DNA from: an uncultured Clostridia bacterium | Lineage (GTDB): Bacteria; Bacillota; Clostridia; UBA1381 | Direction: 5' to 3' | Length of the DNA: 49,243 bases | NCBI GenBank assembly: GCA_934487205.1 | Contig: CAKSRS010000009.1 | Coordinates: forward strand, 1-49,243 | In this document: one piece after another, positions 29,276-38,500 of the stretch | How the letters are laid out: each line of letters begins with the position of its first letter | Numbering within the stretch: the stretch's first letter is position 1 | Program-made: the position numbers and the translations under genes | Notes under the pieces: generated by a model | Seen by the model: the letters and a program-made list of their open reading frames with translations, nothing else | Told to the model about the DNA's origin: nothing | Databases searched by the model: none

Positions 29276-30157
29276 TCAATCTTTAACACCGCCGAGGTTT
29301 ATTCCCTGAGTAAAATATTTTTGGAAAAACGGGAAAATTACCAAAATCGGCAATGCCGAGAATATTACCGACGCCGCCTGCAAGGTTGTTGACGACGGTC
29401 TGTCCGCCACATATCCGCTTACGCCCGTTTCCGACGCAAGTTTTGATATTGCCGCCGCCTCGGTGATAAGCCTGCGCAAAACGTACTGAAGTTCATACAG
29501 GTTCGGATTTGTTATGTAATACAGGCTGACGCTCCACGCGTTCCACGTTCCGACTACCGACCACAGCGCAATTGTAATCAAAATCGGCTTACAAAGCGGA
29601 ATAATTATAGTAAACAGCGTCTGCACCTCGTTCGCGCCGTCAATCATCGCCGCCTCCTCATACGAATCGGACACGCTGCTGAAAAACGACCGCACAAGCA
29701 TTACGTTGTAAAATCCTACAAATGTCGGTATTATATAAACCCAATAGCTGTTTACAAGATGCATGTATCTGTACTGAATAAGCCTTGCGATTTCGCTGAC
29801 CGGGATATACATCGGCAGCATAAAAAACCACACAAGCGCGTTGCGGAACGGAAGTTCCTTTTTATTCAGCGTATACGCAACTATGAACGTTATAACAACC
29901 GACTTTATAACTGTAAACACCGTATGAATAACCGTTATAAGCGTTCCCTGCCATATCGTCGAGCTGGACAGTATCGCGCTGAAGTTGGAAAAGGTGAGTT
30001 CGCGCGGGAAAATCGTAATTCCGCCGCGCGCCGTATCGCCGCCTGTGTTAAGCGCAATCGCCAGCTGGTTCAAAAACGGGTACAGCATTATCACCGCCAT
30101 AAACAACATTATTATAATGTTGATAACATTTAATATCTTTTCTGATTTTGTTCTCAT
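29276..30157 (-). CDS. Sugar ABC transporter permease (YtcP/LplC type)
   Basis: This 293-residue integral membrane protein has six predicted helices (first IIIMLFMAVIMLYPFLNQLA). The cytoplasmic EAA loop, SYEEAAMIDGANEVQTLFTI, contacts the ATPase. The C-terminus YFTQGINLGGVKD is typical of the family. It forms the heteromeric channel with the product of the upstream gene, 33 bp away, and works with the lipoprotein downstream. AGAGGATTGTGCAAAA precedes the ATG. Confidence 0.93.
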   Translation of the reverse strand: MRTKSEKILNVINIIIMLFMAVIMLYPFLNQLAIALNTGGDTARGGITIFPRELTFSNFSAILSSSTIWQGTLITVIHTVFTVIKSVVITFIVAYTLNKKELPFRNALVWFFMLPMYIPVSEIARLIQYRYMHLVNSYWVYIIPTFVGFYNVMLVRSFFSSVSDSYEEAAMIDGANEVQTLFTIIIPLCKPILITIALWSVVGTWNAWSVSLYYITNPNLYELQYVLRRLITEAAAISKLASETGVSGYVADRPSSTTLQAASVIFSALPILVIFPFFQKYFTQGINLGGVKD

Positions 30158-30190
30158 TTTTGCACAATCCTCTTTTCAAATTCTGACATA

Positions 30191-31135
30191 TTACCAAATA
30201 CCTATATCCGAAACTTTTTTACTGATACGATTGCTTATTATCATAAACAGGAACGTTACCATACTTGCCGCAAAGCCGAATGCAATCGCCATTGAGTAAT
30301 TCGCCTGCAGAATACCTTCACGGTATGTGAGCGTTTGGATAACCTCCGTCTGCGACTGCGTATATACGTTTTGGAAGTTCAGAATCTGCTCAAAGTTCGC
30401 GGACAAAAATCCCGCCGTAGACATTATTAAAACTATCGCAAGCGTCGGAAGTATATTCGGCAGCGTGATGCTGAATATCTGCCTTATCTTGCCGCATCCG
30501 TCAATTTTTGCCGCCTCGTACTGGGTGGTGTCAATGCCGGCTATCGCCGCAAAAAATATCATTGAGTTCCAGCCGATCTCCTTCCACTGATTCGTCCAGA
30601 AAATTATGCCCCAAAAATGCTTGACATTCATTAATATATTGGTCGGCTCATACCCCGCGCCGAAAATCATTTTCATAATCATATTATATGTACCTTCGTT
30701 TGCGAAAACCGTCTGGAATATGCCGGCTATCGCAACCCATGATACAAAGTGCGGAAGATAGGTAACCGTCTGCACAAATCCGCGGAATTTTTTATTCACG
30801 ATTTCATGCATCATTACCGCCAGCAAAATCGGCAGCGGCGTTCCGAAAATCCACGTTATTACGCCGATATACAGCGTGTTTTTGATTGCGTCCACAAACT
30901 TGGGGATTGTTACGATTTGTATAAAATTATCAAACCCGACCCACTTGCTCGCAAAAAATCCGCCCAGTATATCGTAATCCTGAAAAGCCATGATTATGCC
31001 GAACATCGGTATGTATGAAAATATTATAACGCACGCGATAATCGGTATAAGCATCAGATAGTATGCCTTGTACCTTTTCATGCGCGCCTTAAGACTCTTT
31101 TTTTGCTCACACGTAATTGCTTTCTCCGTTTTCAA
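30191..31135 (-). CDS. Sugar ABC transporter permease (LplB/YteP type), first gene of long operon
   Basis: This 314-residue membrane protein starts at a TTG codon (31135), with GGGAGG a few bases upstream. An ATG 18 codons further in is an alternative with a poorer site. It has YYLMLIPIIACVIIFSYIPM as first helix, then FGIIMAFQDYDILGG, and the EAA loop TTQYEAAKIDGCGKIRQIF. It pairs with the next gene as the oligosaccharide channel. It lies about 30 nt downstream of a strong promoter (31173-31202) and heads the operon that also encodes the sensor, the regulator and the surface proteins. Confidence 0.92.
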   Translation of the reverse strand: MKTEKAITCEQKKSLKARMKRYKAYYLMLIPIIACVIIFSYIPMFGIIMAFQDYDILGGFFASKWVGFDNFIQIVTIPKFVDAIKNTLYIGVITWIFGTPLPILLAVMMHEIVNKKFRGFVQTVTYLPHFVSWVAIAGIFQTVFANEGTYNMIMKMIFGAGYEPTNILMNVKHFWGIIFWTNQWKEIGWNSMIFFAAIAGIDTTQYEAAKIDGCGKIRQIFSITLPNILPTLAIVLIMSTAGFLSANFEQILNFQNVYTQSQTEVIQTLTYREGILQANYSMAIAFGFAASMVTFLFMIISNRISKKVSDIGIW

Positions 31136-31172
31136 AAGCTCCGCCTCCCGTATTGCTTTTATCTTTACATTT

Positions 31173-31202
31173 ATTATAGCATACCTTTATTTTTCTTGTA
31201 AA
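31173..31202 (-). promoter_or_regulatory. Promoter of the transporter/surface-protein/regulator operon
   Basis: On the minus strand a TTTACA -35 box (31197-31202) and a TATAAT -10 box (31173-31178) are 18 bp apart. The -10 is extended, with TGC directly before TATAAT. Transcription would start near 31166. Unlike the three other promoters of the locus it has a good consensus and no ACATAAAATTGCG element, which suggests a basal level of expression without the activator. Confidence 0.8.
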
Positions 31203-31212
31203 CAACACAAAA

Positions 31213-31236
31213 ATAAAATACATGACTGTATTTTAT
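31213..31236. promoter_or_regulatory. 24-bp perfect inverted repeat upstream of the long-operon promoter
   Basis: ATAAAATACA and TGTATTTTAT form perfect 10-bp arms around a 4-bp centre. The repeat lies 10 bp upstream of the -35 box. That is the same distance as the direct-repeat elements have from their -35 boxes at the other three promoters. The symmetry suggests a dimeric regulator. I cannot name the protein. A hairpin role in RNA is less likely because it lies upstream of the promoter. Confidence 0.6.
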
Positions 31237-31240
31237 CTTT

Positions 31241-31284
31241 TTTTAATAAAAAATGCGAAAGTCACAATAATAACCTTCGCATTT
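31241..31284 (-). terminator. Intrinsic terminator of the esterase/binding-protein operon
   Basis: An 11-bp stem with one mismatch (31251-31261 with 31274-31284) is followed on the minus strand by a T-rich run (TTTTTTATT). It lies 9 bp after the stop codon of the gene at 31293 and separates that operon from the long one. Confidence 0.85.
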
Positions 31285-31292
31285 TCCGATTT

Positions 31293-33542
31293 TTATTCCG
31301 CCGTCAGCGAATTTGAATCGCACGCCATAAGCGCCGTTTCATATCCGTCAAATACGGCACACTGAACACGCACCGTATCTTCCGATGTTTCGAAATCTAT
31401 CGAAATCGGCGCTGTTCTTCCCTGTTCAACGGTTACCGTCTTTTTGAAACATTCCGTCATGACGCCTGCGTTGTTATAAAGTCCGACAATTATGCTGTAA
31501 TCCGCATCGGATTCCTTCTTATTGGTTACAACCGTTCCCGCCGTGCATGTTCCGCTTGTGATTTTTGTTATCACTTCTGCGTCTTTTGCGAAATTGATTG
31601 CGGAATTTACCGTCGTTTCCTCTGCGCCCAGCACTTCAAGCTCGGCACATGCCATTGCAAGATTTGCGGAATTTTCCACATTTTTCGCAACACGCACGTA
31701 GCGGTATTCTTCCTGCTCATTTACCGATATGTCATAATAGGTAGAGCCGTCGGTCGGGATTGCACCGTCTTTGGCGGTAGACGCAATCTCTTTATATGTT
31801 CTGAATTCCGGGTCGTTTGACACTCTGATGCTTATTTCTTTTCCGAACATATCCCATGCGGCATTCTTTCCGCTTAAATATCTGATTTTTGTAATTTTAT
31901 GCGGCGCGTCAAGATTTACCTGTATCCACTTATTCGAGATATCTTTATCCGGCGTTCCCGCAACATTGAAGAACCACGAAGTTTCCTCATCACCGTCAAT
32001 CGCCTTTGCCGCACCGGCAGCATTATATCCGGCGCTCACCGTTGCATAGCCCAGCTTTGTAAGGCTTATGCTGTCAAGCGTTTCACGCATAATCAGGCTC
32101 ACGCCCGTTACGGTACAATTGCCCAAACCCGCGATTTTGATTTTTCCGTCCTTTTTATACATTTCAAGTCCCGAAACTATCGTCTCTGCCGAAACGCCGC
32201 TATGTGCAACCTTTGCAATCGCATAACGCTTATTCAGATAAGTAACCGATGTTTCCGTATTATTGGGAGTACCGCTGTAGGTTATCAATACATCATATTT
32301 CCCGTTTGCCGGAAGATTAAAGTCATAAACCGCATAGCCGAGGTCCGTAAAATATCCGTTATCATACGCATATTTATATTCAGACCACTCGGTTACCTTT
32401 TTCGAAAGTCTTGTTTCCTCGCTTACGAGAGTGAGTCTGAATTTATATATCGCACCGCCCTTTGTCGGTATAAAATTCAAACTTCCGCCCTTCTCAAGGT
32501 ATATTCCGTTTTCAAAATCAACTTTTGTCTGTGTAGTGCTTGCCGGAGCAGCCTGTGTTACCGTTTCGGTGCCCGATTTTGCCGTAAAGGTATTATTTTC
32601 GCTGTTAATTTGATACCATACTGACAGCTTATATATTCCGTTTGCCGGAATTATGTCAAGCGAATAGTTTATTCCCGTTCCGTCTTTATAGGACCACGCC
32701 GTAGATGTTGGCATATTATATCCGTTTTTTCCATCTACACATGTATCGTTTTTCGCGTCAAAATCAACATGAGTTTCTTCCTTGATAAGCTTTAACGTGA
32801 TTTCATATGCATATCCGCCGCCGTCTAAAACGGTAAATTTGAGACTTTGCGCACCTTTTTCCAAGTATATTGCGTCTTTCATTGTGGTTGTTTTCTCGGT
32901 GTTGTCAAAATCAGCAAAGCCTTCCGTTATGCTCTCCTTACCGCAGCTGAGTATAAACTTCGCTTCCGTTGCAGATGGATTTTGCTCTAATTTGTGATTT
33001 ACCGAAAATTCATAATAGCCGTTTGCCGGAATTGTCTTAGTATATGTTACACTCCCGCCGTATGAAAACCACCCGTTCACCGCCACGTTGCTGAGTGTTC
33101 CGTCGGTTGCCTTGAATTTTACCAATGTTGTCTTTTCCATCAGCGTAAGGGTGAAATTTTTAATCGTTCCGCCCTGCGATGTTGTAAATTTTACTGATTT
33201 TACGCCCTTTTCAAGATAAATATGATCATTCATCACCACCGTCGTTTCCGCGTCTGTAAACTGCTCTGAGATTTTTTCATTACCGCACAAAAACTCGAAT
33301 GTTGTGGCTTTTACGTAATTATCCTTCACAGTAAGCTGATAATATCCGTTTTCCGGGATATTGATATTCCAGCTGCAAGCGCCGCTATCATAGAAGTAAT
33401 CGCCACTGCCTTTGTTTGGATCAAATGTGCCGTTTGCCGTCGCAAAATCCACCGTTACCGACCCGTCATCAGCATATACGCTGAAATTCATTACGCCGGC
33501 AATCATAAAAATAGTTAGTAAAACCGAAATAATCTTTTTCAT
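31293..33542 (-). CDS. Secreted protein of four tandem carbohydrate-binding-like modules plus discoidin domain
   Basis: This 749-residue protein has a signal peptide (1-24). Modules of about 110 residues follow at 28-135, 138-255 and 257-375, each with 'ip.nGyY.l.V', 'iYLEKG..slkF' and 'GG....f.LtL..eeT' signatures. A fourth, related module is at 377-487 (YDFNLPANGKYDVLITYSG). Then come a discoidin domain (about 495-640; WIQVNLDAPHKITKIRYL) and a C-terminal Ig-like module (about 655-749). No catalytic motif is visible, so it probably coats or captures the substrate. The module pair 257-487 resembles residues 27-256 of the beta-helix protein at 10665. AGGAGGTGCGGAT precedes the ATG, 14 bp after the hydrolase gene. 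Confidence 0.75.
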   Translation of the reverse strand: MKKIISVLLTIFMIAGVMNFSVYADDGSVTVDFATANGTFDPNKGSGDYFYDSGACSWNINIPENGYYQLTVKDNYVKATTFEFLCGNEKISEQFTDAETTVVMNDHIYLEKGVKSVKFTTSQGGTIKNFTLTLMEKTTLVKFKATDGTLSNVAVNGWFSYGGSVTYTKTIPANGYYEFSVNHKLEQNPSATEAKFILSCGKESITEGFADFDNTEKTTTMKDAIYLEKGAQSLKFTVLDGGGYAYEITLKLIKEETHVDFDAKNDTCVDGKNGYNMPTSTAWSYKDGTGINYSLDIIPANGIYKLSVWYQINSENNTFTAKSGTETVTQAAPASTTQTKVDFENGIYLEKGGSLNFIPTKGGAIYKFRLTLVSEETRLSKKVTEWSEYKYAYDNGYFTDLGYAVYDFNLPANGKYDVLITYSGTPNNTETSVTYLNKRYAIAKVAHSGVSAETIVSGLEMYKKDGKIKIAGLGNCTVTGVSLIMRETLDSISLTKLGYATVSAGYNAAGAAKAIDGDEETSWFFNVAGTPDKDISNKWIQVNLDAPHKITKIRYLSGKNAAWDMFGKEISIRVSNDPEFRTYKEIASTAKDGAIPTDGSTYYDISVNEQEEYRYVRVAKNVENSANLAMACAELEVLGAEETTVNSAINFAKDAEVITKITSGTCTAGTVVTNKKESDADYSIIVGLYNNAGVMTECFKKTVTVEQGRTAPISIDFETSEDTVRVQCAVFDGYETALMACDSNSLTAE

Positions 33543-33556
33543 ATCCGCACCTCCTG

Positions 33557-35422
33557 TCAGTTTGCCGGATTGACCGTGATAGTATCGGTCAGCGGCGTCT
33601 GATTATTGCTCATATCCCACAGAAAAGCCTTTACAAATGTTCCGGACACATTCTCCGGCAGCACCATCTGCGCCGAATTTTTGCCGACCGCAACCTTCGT
33701 CAGATTTCCGCCTTCGTCATAAAGTCCGAGGACTACGTCATACGCCTTTTCCGCATCGGCAACACTGACAGCCGCCGTAAGCGTACCGCTTGCCGTATAT
33801 TCGCCCGTTACGGCAAATTTTTCAAAATCATATCCTTCCGCAACAAACGGATAAATATAATTTATTTTCGCCGTATACTCGTCCTTTCCGCTTATGCCGA
33901 CCGTGAATTTATATTTGCCGTAAAAATCCGCCGCGGACATCGGCACGGAAAATCCAAACTGTTCGCCGACGTGATTCGCCGTATCAAAATAGTAAATATC
34001 ATCACTTGTTGACGCGGGATTTGCACACAAAAGCATTACGTCATATCCCGACGGAACCGTTCCCGTGATTTCCGCCGCGTCGGTTTCCTTATTATAACTC
34101 ATATTTACGTCATACTGCGCATTGCCCTTTTTGAGCGTCTGCACATAACTGCTGACTGTATATGTGCTGCCGTCCGTCATGGACGCAAACACGTCGATAC
34201 TGCCCGTCATGAGTTCGTCCGGAATATTTACCGTTACGGTTGTCCCGTCGGTAACTACATTGCGGCTGTCCAGCTGAACCCAGTTTCTCCTCGTCCACAG
34301 CCCGTCGCTCCTGTAGCTGTAATACGCCTTGATTTGCGACGGCGTTTCGGTCGTTTCATATGTAAGGCTGTAATTTCCGATTTCGGCATTGCTGCTCTTA
34401 TATGTGATTTTCGGAAGTTTTGTGCCTTCACCCTTAAGCAGATAATTGAACCACTTCTGCTCAATATCGGTATTCCAATATTGTACGCCGTCCACCATTA
34501 TCGTATGGTCTGTATTCGGCGAATACAGCATATTTGTGTAACCCTGCATGGAATCAAGCGTTTTCTGCGTCATGGTCGGCGTGAAATATGTATCGTTCGT
34601 TGCCGACGCCTCAAAGAAATCGCATGTCGTATATTTCGCCACACGCCCCGCATCATAATCAGCAAGCCATTTTTCCCTCGACTCGTCGCTCATAAGATTT
34701 AAGCATCTGTTTTTAACGTTCCAGTATTCGCCGATATCATAGTTGCCTGTTCCGAAAAGCGCATATGCCGCCTTAACCTGGCTGCCCAAAATTCCCGACA
34801 GCATCGTTGTTGTATATCCGCCCCATGATACGCCCGATATGCCGATATTATTCATATCGACCTTGACGCTTTCATCACCCGTCAGATTGCCCGACTGCAA
34901 AAGATGAAACGCATGGATTGCCGATGTCAGCGCGTCATACAGCACGCTGTCCTTTTCGCTCGTGTCGTATTTAAACATATCCGTTTCATAATTATAGTTC
35001 TCTTTCCATGCACCGTTGGAATTATCATATTTATCTTTTCCTATAATTCCCGGCAAATCCGGCGCAATCGCCACATAGCCTGCTTTTGCAAAGGCGATAA
35101 TATCGCTCAGCTTATCATTCGCGCACATTCCGCCGCCGTGCAGAGACAGTCTGCCCGGGTATGTGCCCGCCGCGCTCGGGTACGCCACAACCGCGTATGT
35201 AATGTTACCGTTATAGGACTCGAAATGAATCTTTTTAACGGTTACACCGTCCGTACTCTTTTCCGTCCACTCCACAGAATCCGAGATTTTCGGAACATTG
35301 CCCTCATATGCAACATATTCCTTAAAAATTCCCGAATACGTCTCCTCCGTTTCCGCATACGTAACGCCGCTTGCCGAAAGCAAAAGCGTCAGACTCAGAA
35401 ACGCCGTAATCAGTTTTTTCAT
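33557..35422 (-). CDS. Secreted alpha/beta hydrolase (acetyl-xylan-esterase/peptidase-like fold) with C-terminal modules
   Basis: This 621-residue protein has a signal peptide (1-23). The alpha/beta-hydrolase domain (about 50-340) has RLSLHGGGM at the oxyanion strand, ISGVSWGGYT with nucleophile Ser199, ATNDTYF with Asp277 and NTDHTI with His306. The fold resembles AXE1-type esterases and prolyl oligopeptidase-like proteins, so a role in removing ester groups from extracellular polysaccharide is plausible. A beta-sandwich follows (about 340-520), then a C-terminal module (about 535-621, FVKAFLWDMSNNQTPL) shared with other proteins of the locus. It is the first gene of a two-gene operon under the element at 35510-35535. 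GGAAAGGAGTTT precedes the ATG. Confidence 0.8.
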   Translation of the reverse strand: MKKLITAFLSLTLLLSASGVTYAETEETYSGIFKEYVAYEGNVPKISDSVEWTEKSTDGVTVKKIHFESYNGNITYAVVAYPSAAGTYPGRLSLHGGGMCANDKLSDIIAFAKAGYVAIAPDLPGIIGKDKYDNSNGAWKENYNYETDMFKYDTSEKDSVLYDALTSAIHAFHLLQSGNLTGDESVKVDMNNIGISGVSWGGYTTTMLSGILGSQVKAAYALFGTGNYDIGEYWNVKNRCLNLMSDESREKWLADYDAGRVAKYTTCDFFEASATNDTYFTPTMTQKTLDSMQGYTNMLYSPNTDHTIMVDGVQYWNTDIEQKWFNYLLKGEGTKLPKITYKSSNAEIGNYSLTYETTETPSQIKAYYSYRSDGLWTRRNWVQLDSRNVVTDGTTVTVNIPDELMTGSIDVFASMTDGSTYTVSSYVQTLKKGNAQYDVNMSYNKETDAAEITGTVPSGYDVMLLCANPASTSDDIYYFDTANHVGEQFGFSVPMSAADFYGKYKFTVGISGKDEYTAKINYIYPFVAEGYDFEKFAVTGEYTASGTLTAAVSVADAEKAYDVVLGLYDEGGNLTKVAVGKNSAQMVLPENVSGTFVKAFLWDMSNNQTPLTDTITVNPAN

Positions 35423-35470
35423 AAAAATAAACTCCTTTCCGTCAATACCTTTTTTGTTTTTTCCAAAATA

Positions 35471-35499
35471 ATTATATGACTTTTATATTTCTTTTACAA
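35471..35499 (-). promoter_or_regulatory. Promoter of the secreted-hydrolase operon
   Basis: On the minus strand TTGTAA (35494-35499) and TATAAT (35471-35476) are 17 bp apart. The arrangement equals that of the glycosidase promoter at 10550, including the identical -35 hexamer and the 10-bp distance to the upstream element. Confidence 0.78.
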
Positions 35500-35509
35500 G
35501 AATACAAAA

Positions 35510-35535
35510 TTATGTTTTATGTCGCAATTTTATGT
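35510..35535 (-). promoter_or_regulatory. Conserved 26-bp upstream element, copy B
   Basis: This copy is identical over 26 bp to copy A at 10588-10613 (ACATAAAATTGCG then ACATAAAACATAA on the minus strand). It ends 10 bp upstream of the TTGTAA -35 box. The flanking spacer sequences between element and -35 differ, so the conservation is restricted to the element and promoter boxes, as expected for a protein-binding site. Confidence 0.82.
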
Positions 35536-35553
35536 TTTTCATGCAGGCAATTT

Positions 35554-35592
35554 AAAATCGGCACCGACTTATAACTCGTCGATGCCGATTTT
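35554..35592 (-). terminator. Intrinsic terminator of the TIM-barrel operon
   Basis: A long stem (AAATCGGCACCGAC at 35555-35568 with GTCGATGCCGATTT at 35578-35591) encloses a 9-nt loop and begins next to the stop codon at 35594. T-runs lie on both sides, so it may work in both directions. Confidence 0.8.
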
Positions 35593-35593
35593 T

Positions 35594-38500
35594 TTATTCA
35601 CTGATTTTATATAAAATAACAGAGAAAAGATTTGATTCCGAACCCGATAAATCAAGCGTGAGAGTATGATTTCCCACCGTTATATCCAAATCCGCAACAA
35701 AATTATCACTGCCCTGTGCCCATGTAAGGTTCGCATTCTTGCTGATTTTTTTGCTCGCTTGTGCGGTGCCGTCAAGTGAAACGGTATACGTATAATCTGC
35801 ATACGTATTTACCGTGTTCAGACACAGTTTGTATTTTCCGCCTTCCGCCACGGAAATGTTATACACCAGCTTTCCGCCCGCATACATGTGTACCCATGAG
35901 GCTGTTGCCTGATTTTTGTCATACGTTGAACTTTGTTCATCAAAACTTTTCAGCGGGATTTCCGTCCCTTTTGAATAATCAAAGAATACTCTGTTTAACA
36001 GAATTTTATGCTCACCGGTGTTGGTTACGGTTATCGTATTATCGCCCTCGCTTAAATATATCATCTCCTGCGCGGCTGCCGATTTCATAACGCCTGCGGT
36101 GGTCTGCACAGCCAAATCGGCACTTGCTGTTCCGTCGCTGACTTGCAGCTTGCCTTCCGCGTTGTCCGCCATTGAATAAACATACGATATTGCATAATAT
36201 CCCGTCGCCGGAACCGTTACATTATAACTCTTTTTCGTATTCACCTCAAAAGCTCTGTCCGATACGCTGTTTATGCCTATATGCGTATTTGCATAATTTC
36301 CGATTCTGGACAATTCGAATTTATTAAAGTTAATTTCTCCCGTTCCGTCCCTTTCCATAACTATCTTATGACTTCCCGATTTTAATGCAATTGCACCGAA
36401 ATCACTCTTATAATAAATCTGATTTGTTGCACTTTCAAATTTTTCATCGGTCAGCTTTATGGTTTTCGCATACGGAATACCGTCGATTTCGAGATATATT
36501 ATGCAGCCGTCCTGTTTAAAGTATGCGTCCAAATCATACATACCGTCATACTTCGTTTCAAAATCAAATGCGACCTTTGCATTATTATAAAGCGTCATTC
36601 CCGTAGTGCCCGGATAAAATGTATTTGCAGATGACTCAGTAGTATTGTAATCCTTATGAGAAATTGTTACATACTCCTTTGTGTCCTCCTCTGCAATATC
36701 CTTTACTTTGATAAATTCCAGATAATCAAGGTAAATCGTTCCGTCGGTAACAGCTTTCATGACTATGTTATTTTCGCCCTTCATCAGCGTAATTTCACCC
36801 AAGCTGCGTCTTAAATATCCGCTGCCGGTCAGTTCAAATTCTTTAAGAGTGTTATATTCGCTGCTCATGCTCACTTTGAACGGCAAAACCGACGGCGACG
36901 CGCATAGTCTGACTTCATACACGCCCGACGACAGCGCCTCCACATTGTATTTCACCCATTCTGCACCGCCGTACTGCTGCGAAGTGTACAGTTTTGCCAC
37001 CGCCCGCAAATCGCCCGCGGTTGTTCTCATTCCCGCCGCTATTTGTTTACAGTCCGCATAATCAACGCAGCTTTTATACAAATGATTTTCCGTGTTCATT
37101 TGCGGCATAACTCTGAGCTCGACATAATTGATGTCAATGTCCGTTTCGGTGTTATTGTGAAAATTCAGCACCTGTTCCATATTATCCGCCGCGGATACGG
37201 GGATTTCATACGCATATGCACGTTTCACGCCCAGCTTTGAACCGATGCGGTATTGCGGCGGAAGGTTCTTATACCATTTCTGCCCGTTCTTTGTCTCGAA
37301 AAATTTACTATAGTACGTCTCATCGTCAAGACCGTCCATGCAGAGCACTTCTTCCGCAGTTGTACAGTTTTCCCCGTTTACGGCAACCGTAATATCTCCG
37401 CTGCCGATTTCGGCGGAATCGCCGCGGGTAAATCCCACAAGAACCGCAGCGTCGGCATCACTCGGGATATTTCCCGTTTTTATCCGCAGATTTTCCGAGG
37501 TGCTGTTTGCCGTAGCCGTAATGGGCAGCGGGTCATAACGATAGGTATCGTCATAGAAGTTTCCCGTTATATCCTGATATGATACGAGATATGCCTTGTT
37601 TTTATCTTCAAGAGTTTCCGGACTGCCTGCATTATTAAGCAAATCCAGCCTTGTTCCCAGATTCAGCACATTCGATGAGTCAAACGGCTGATTATTGCCC
37701 TCAATCCATGTTGTATAATGGTTGAAGTAATACATTTTATCCGCGCCTTCCGACAGATACTGTGCCGCAAGCGCGTAATCGTTTTCGAGATTTGCCTCTC
37801 TTGCATAAGACTTATTTCCCGCAGAGCGATACAATATCTCGGTTCCCGCATTTATTTTTACGCCGTATTTATCAAATATTTTTACCCATGACGCAATCGG
37901 CATATCGGTATCGCACGTTGCATTACGCGTGGAAACAGTTACGGTATTTATAAGACCTTCCTTCGCCCATTCAAGAACATCAAATCCCGAATCGTAACAT
38001 TGCGTTAAATCCCTCGGAACTCTTACAGATACCTGAATGCCTTTGCCCGTTTTGTCGGCAATTGCTTTTACCTCTCTTAGAAACTTCGTCATTATCGTGC
38101 GCCCGTTTTCTTCTTCGCCCGGCGCAAAACAAAATGCCTCTCTTTGAAAATCAAGCTCGACGCCGTCGATTATATCGCCGTATCGCGTTACCTGTTCTTC
38201 AATATATTTAATATATCGGTTATACACTTCTTCTTTTGAATAATTAAGGCAGCCGTATGCACCCTGATAGTCCCCGCCAAGGTGGCTTCCGACCGTCAGC
38301 CCTTTATCATACGCCGTGTAATTAAACAGCGAATTCCGCTGACCATTAAGCTGTTTATAATCATGAATATCGTTCATTCTTATTGAAATCCAGCCATTTA
38401 TATTATCCTTTTCAAGCTGCGTAAACCACTCTCTGTATACATCAATATTATAATCATATATAATCTTGTGGAAAACCTCTACCATAGTTTTGGAAAAATC

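Noticed and set aside
31213..31236. CcpA-type catabolite repression site
   Set aside because: The inverted repeat lacks the TGNAANCG core of cre sites.
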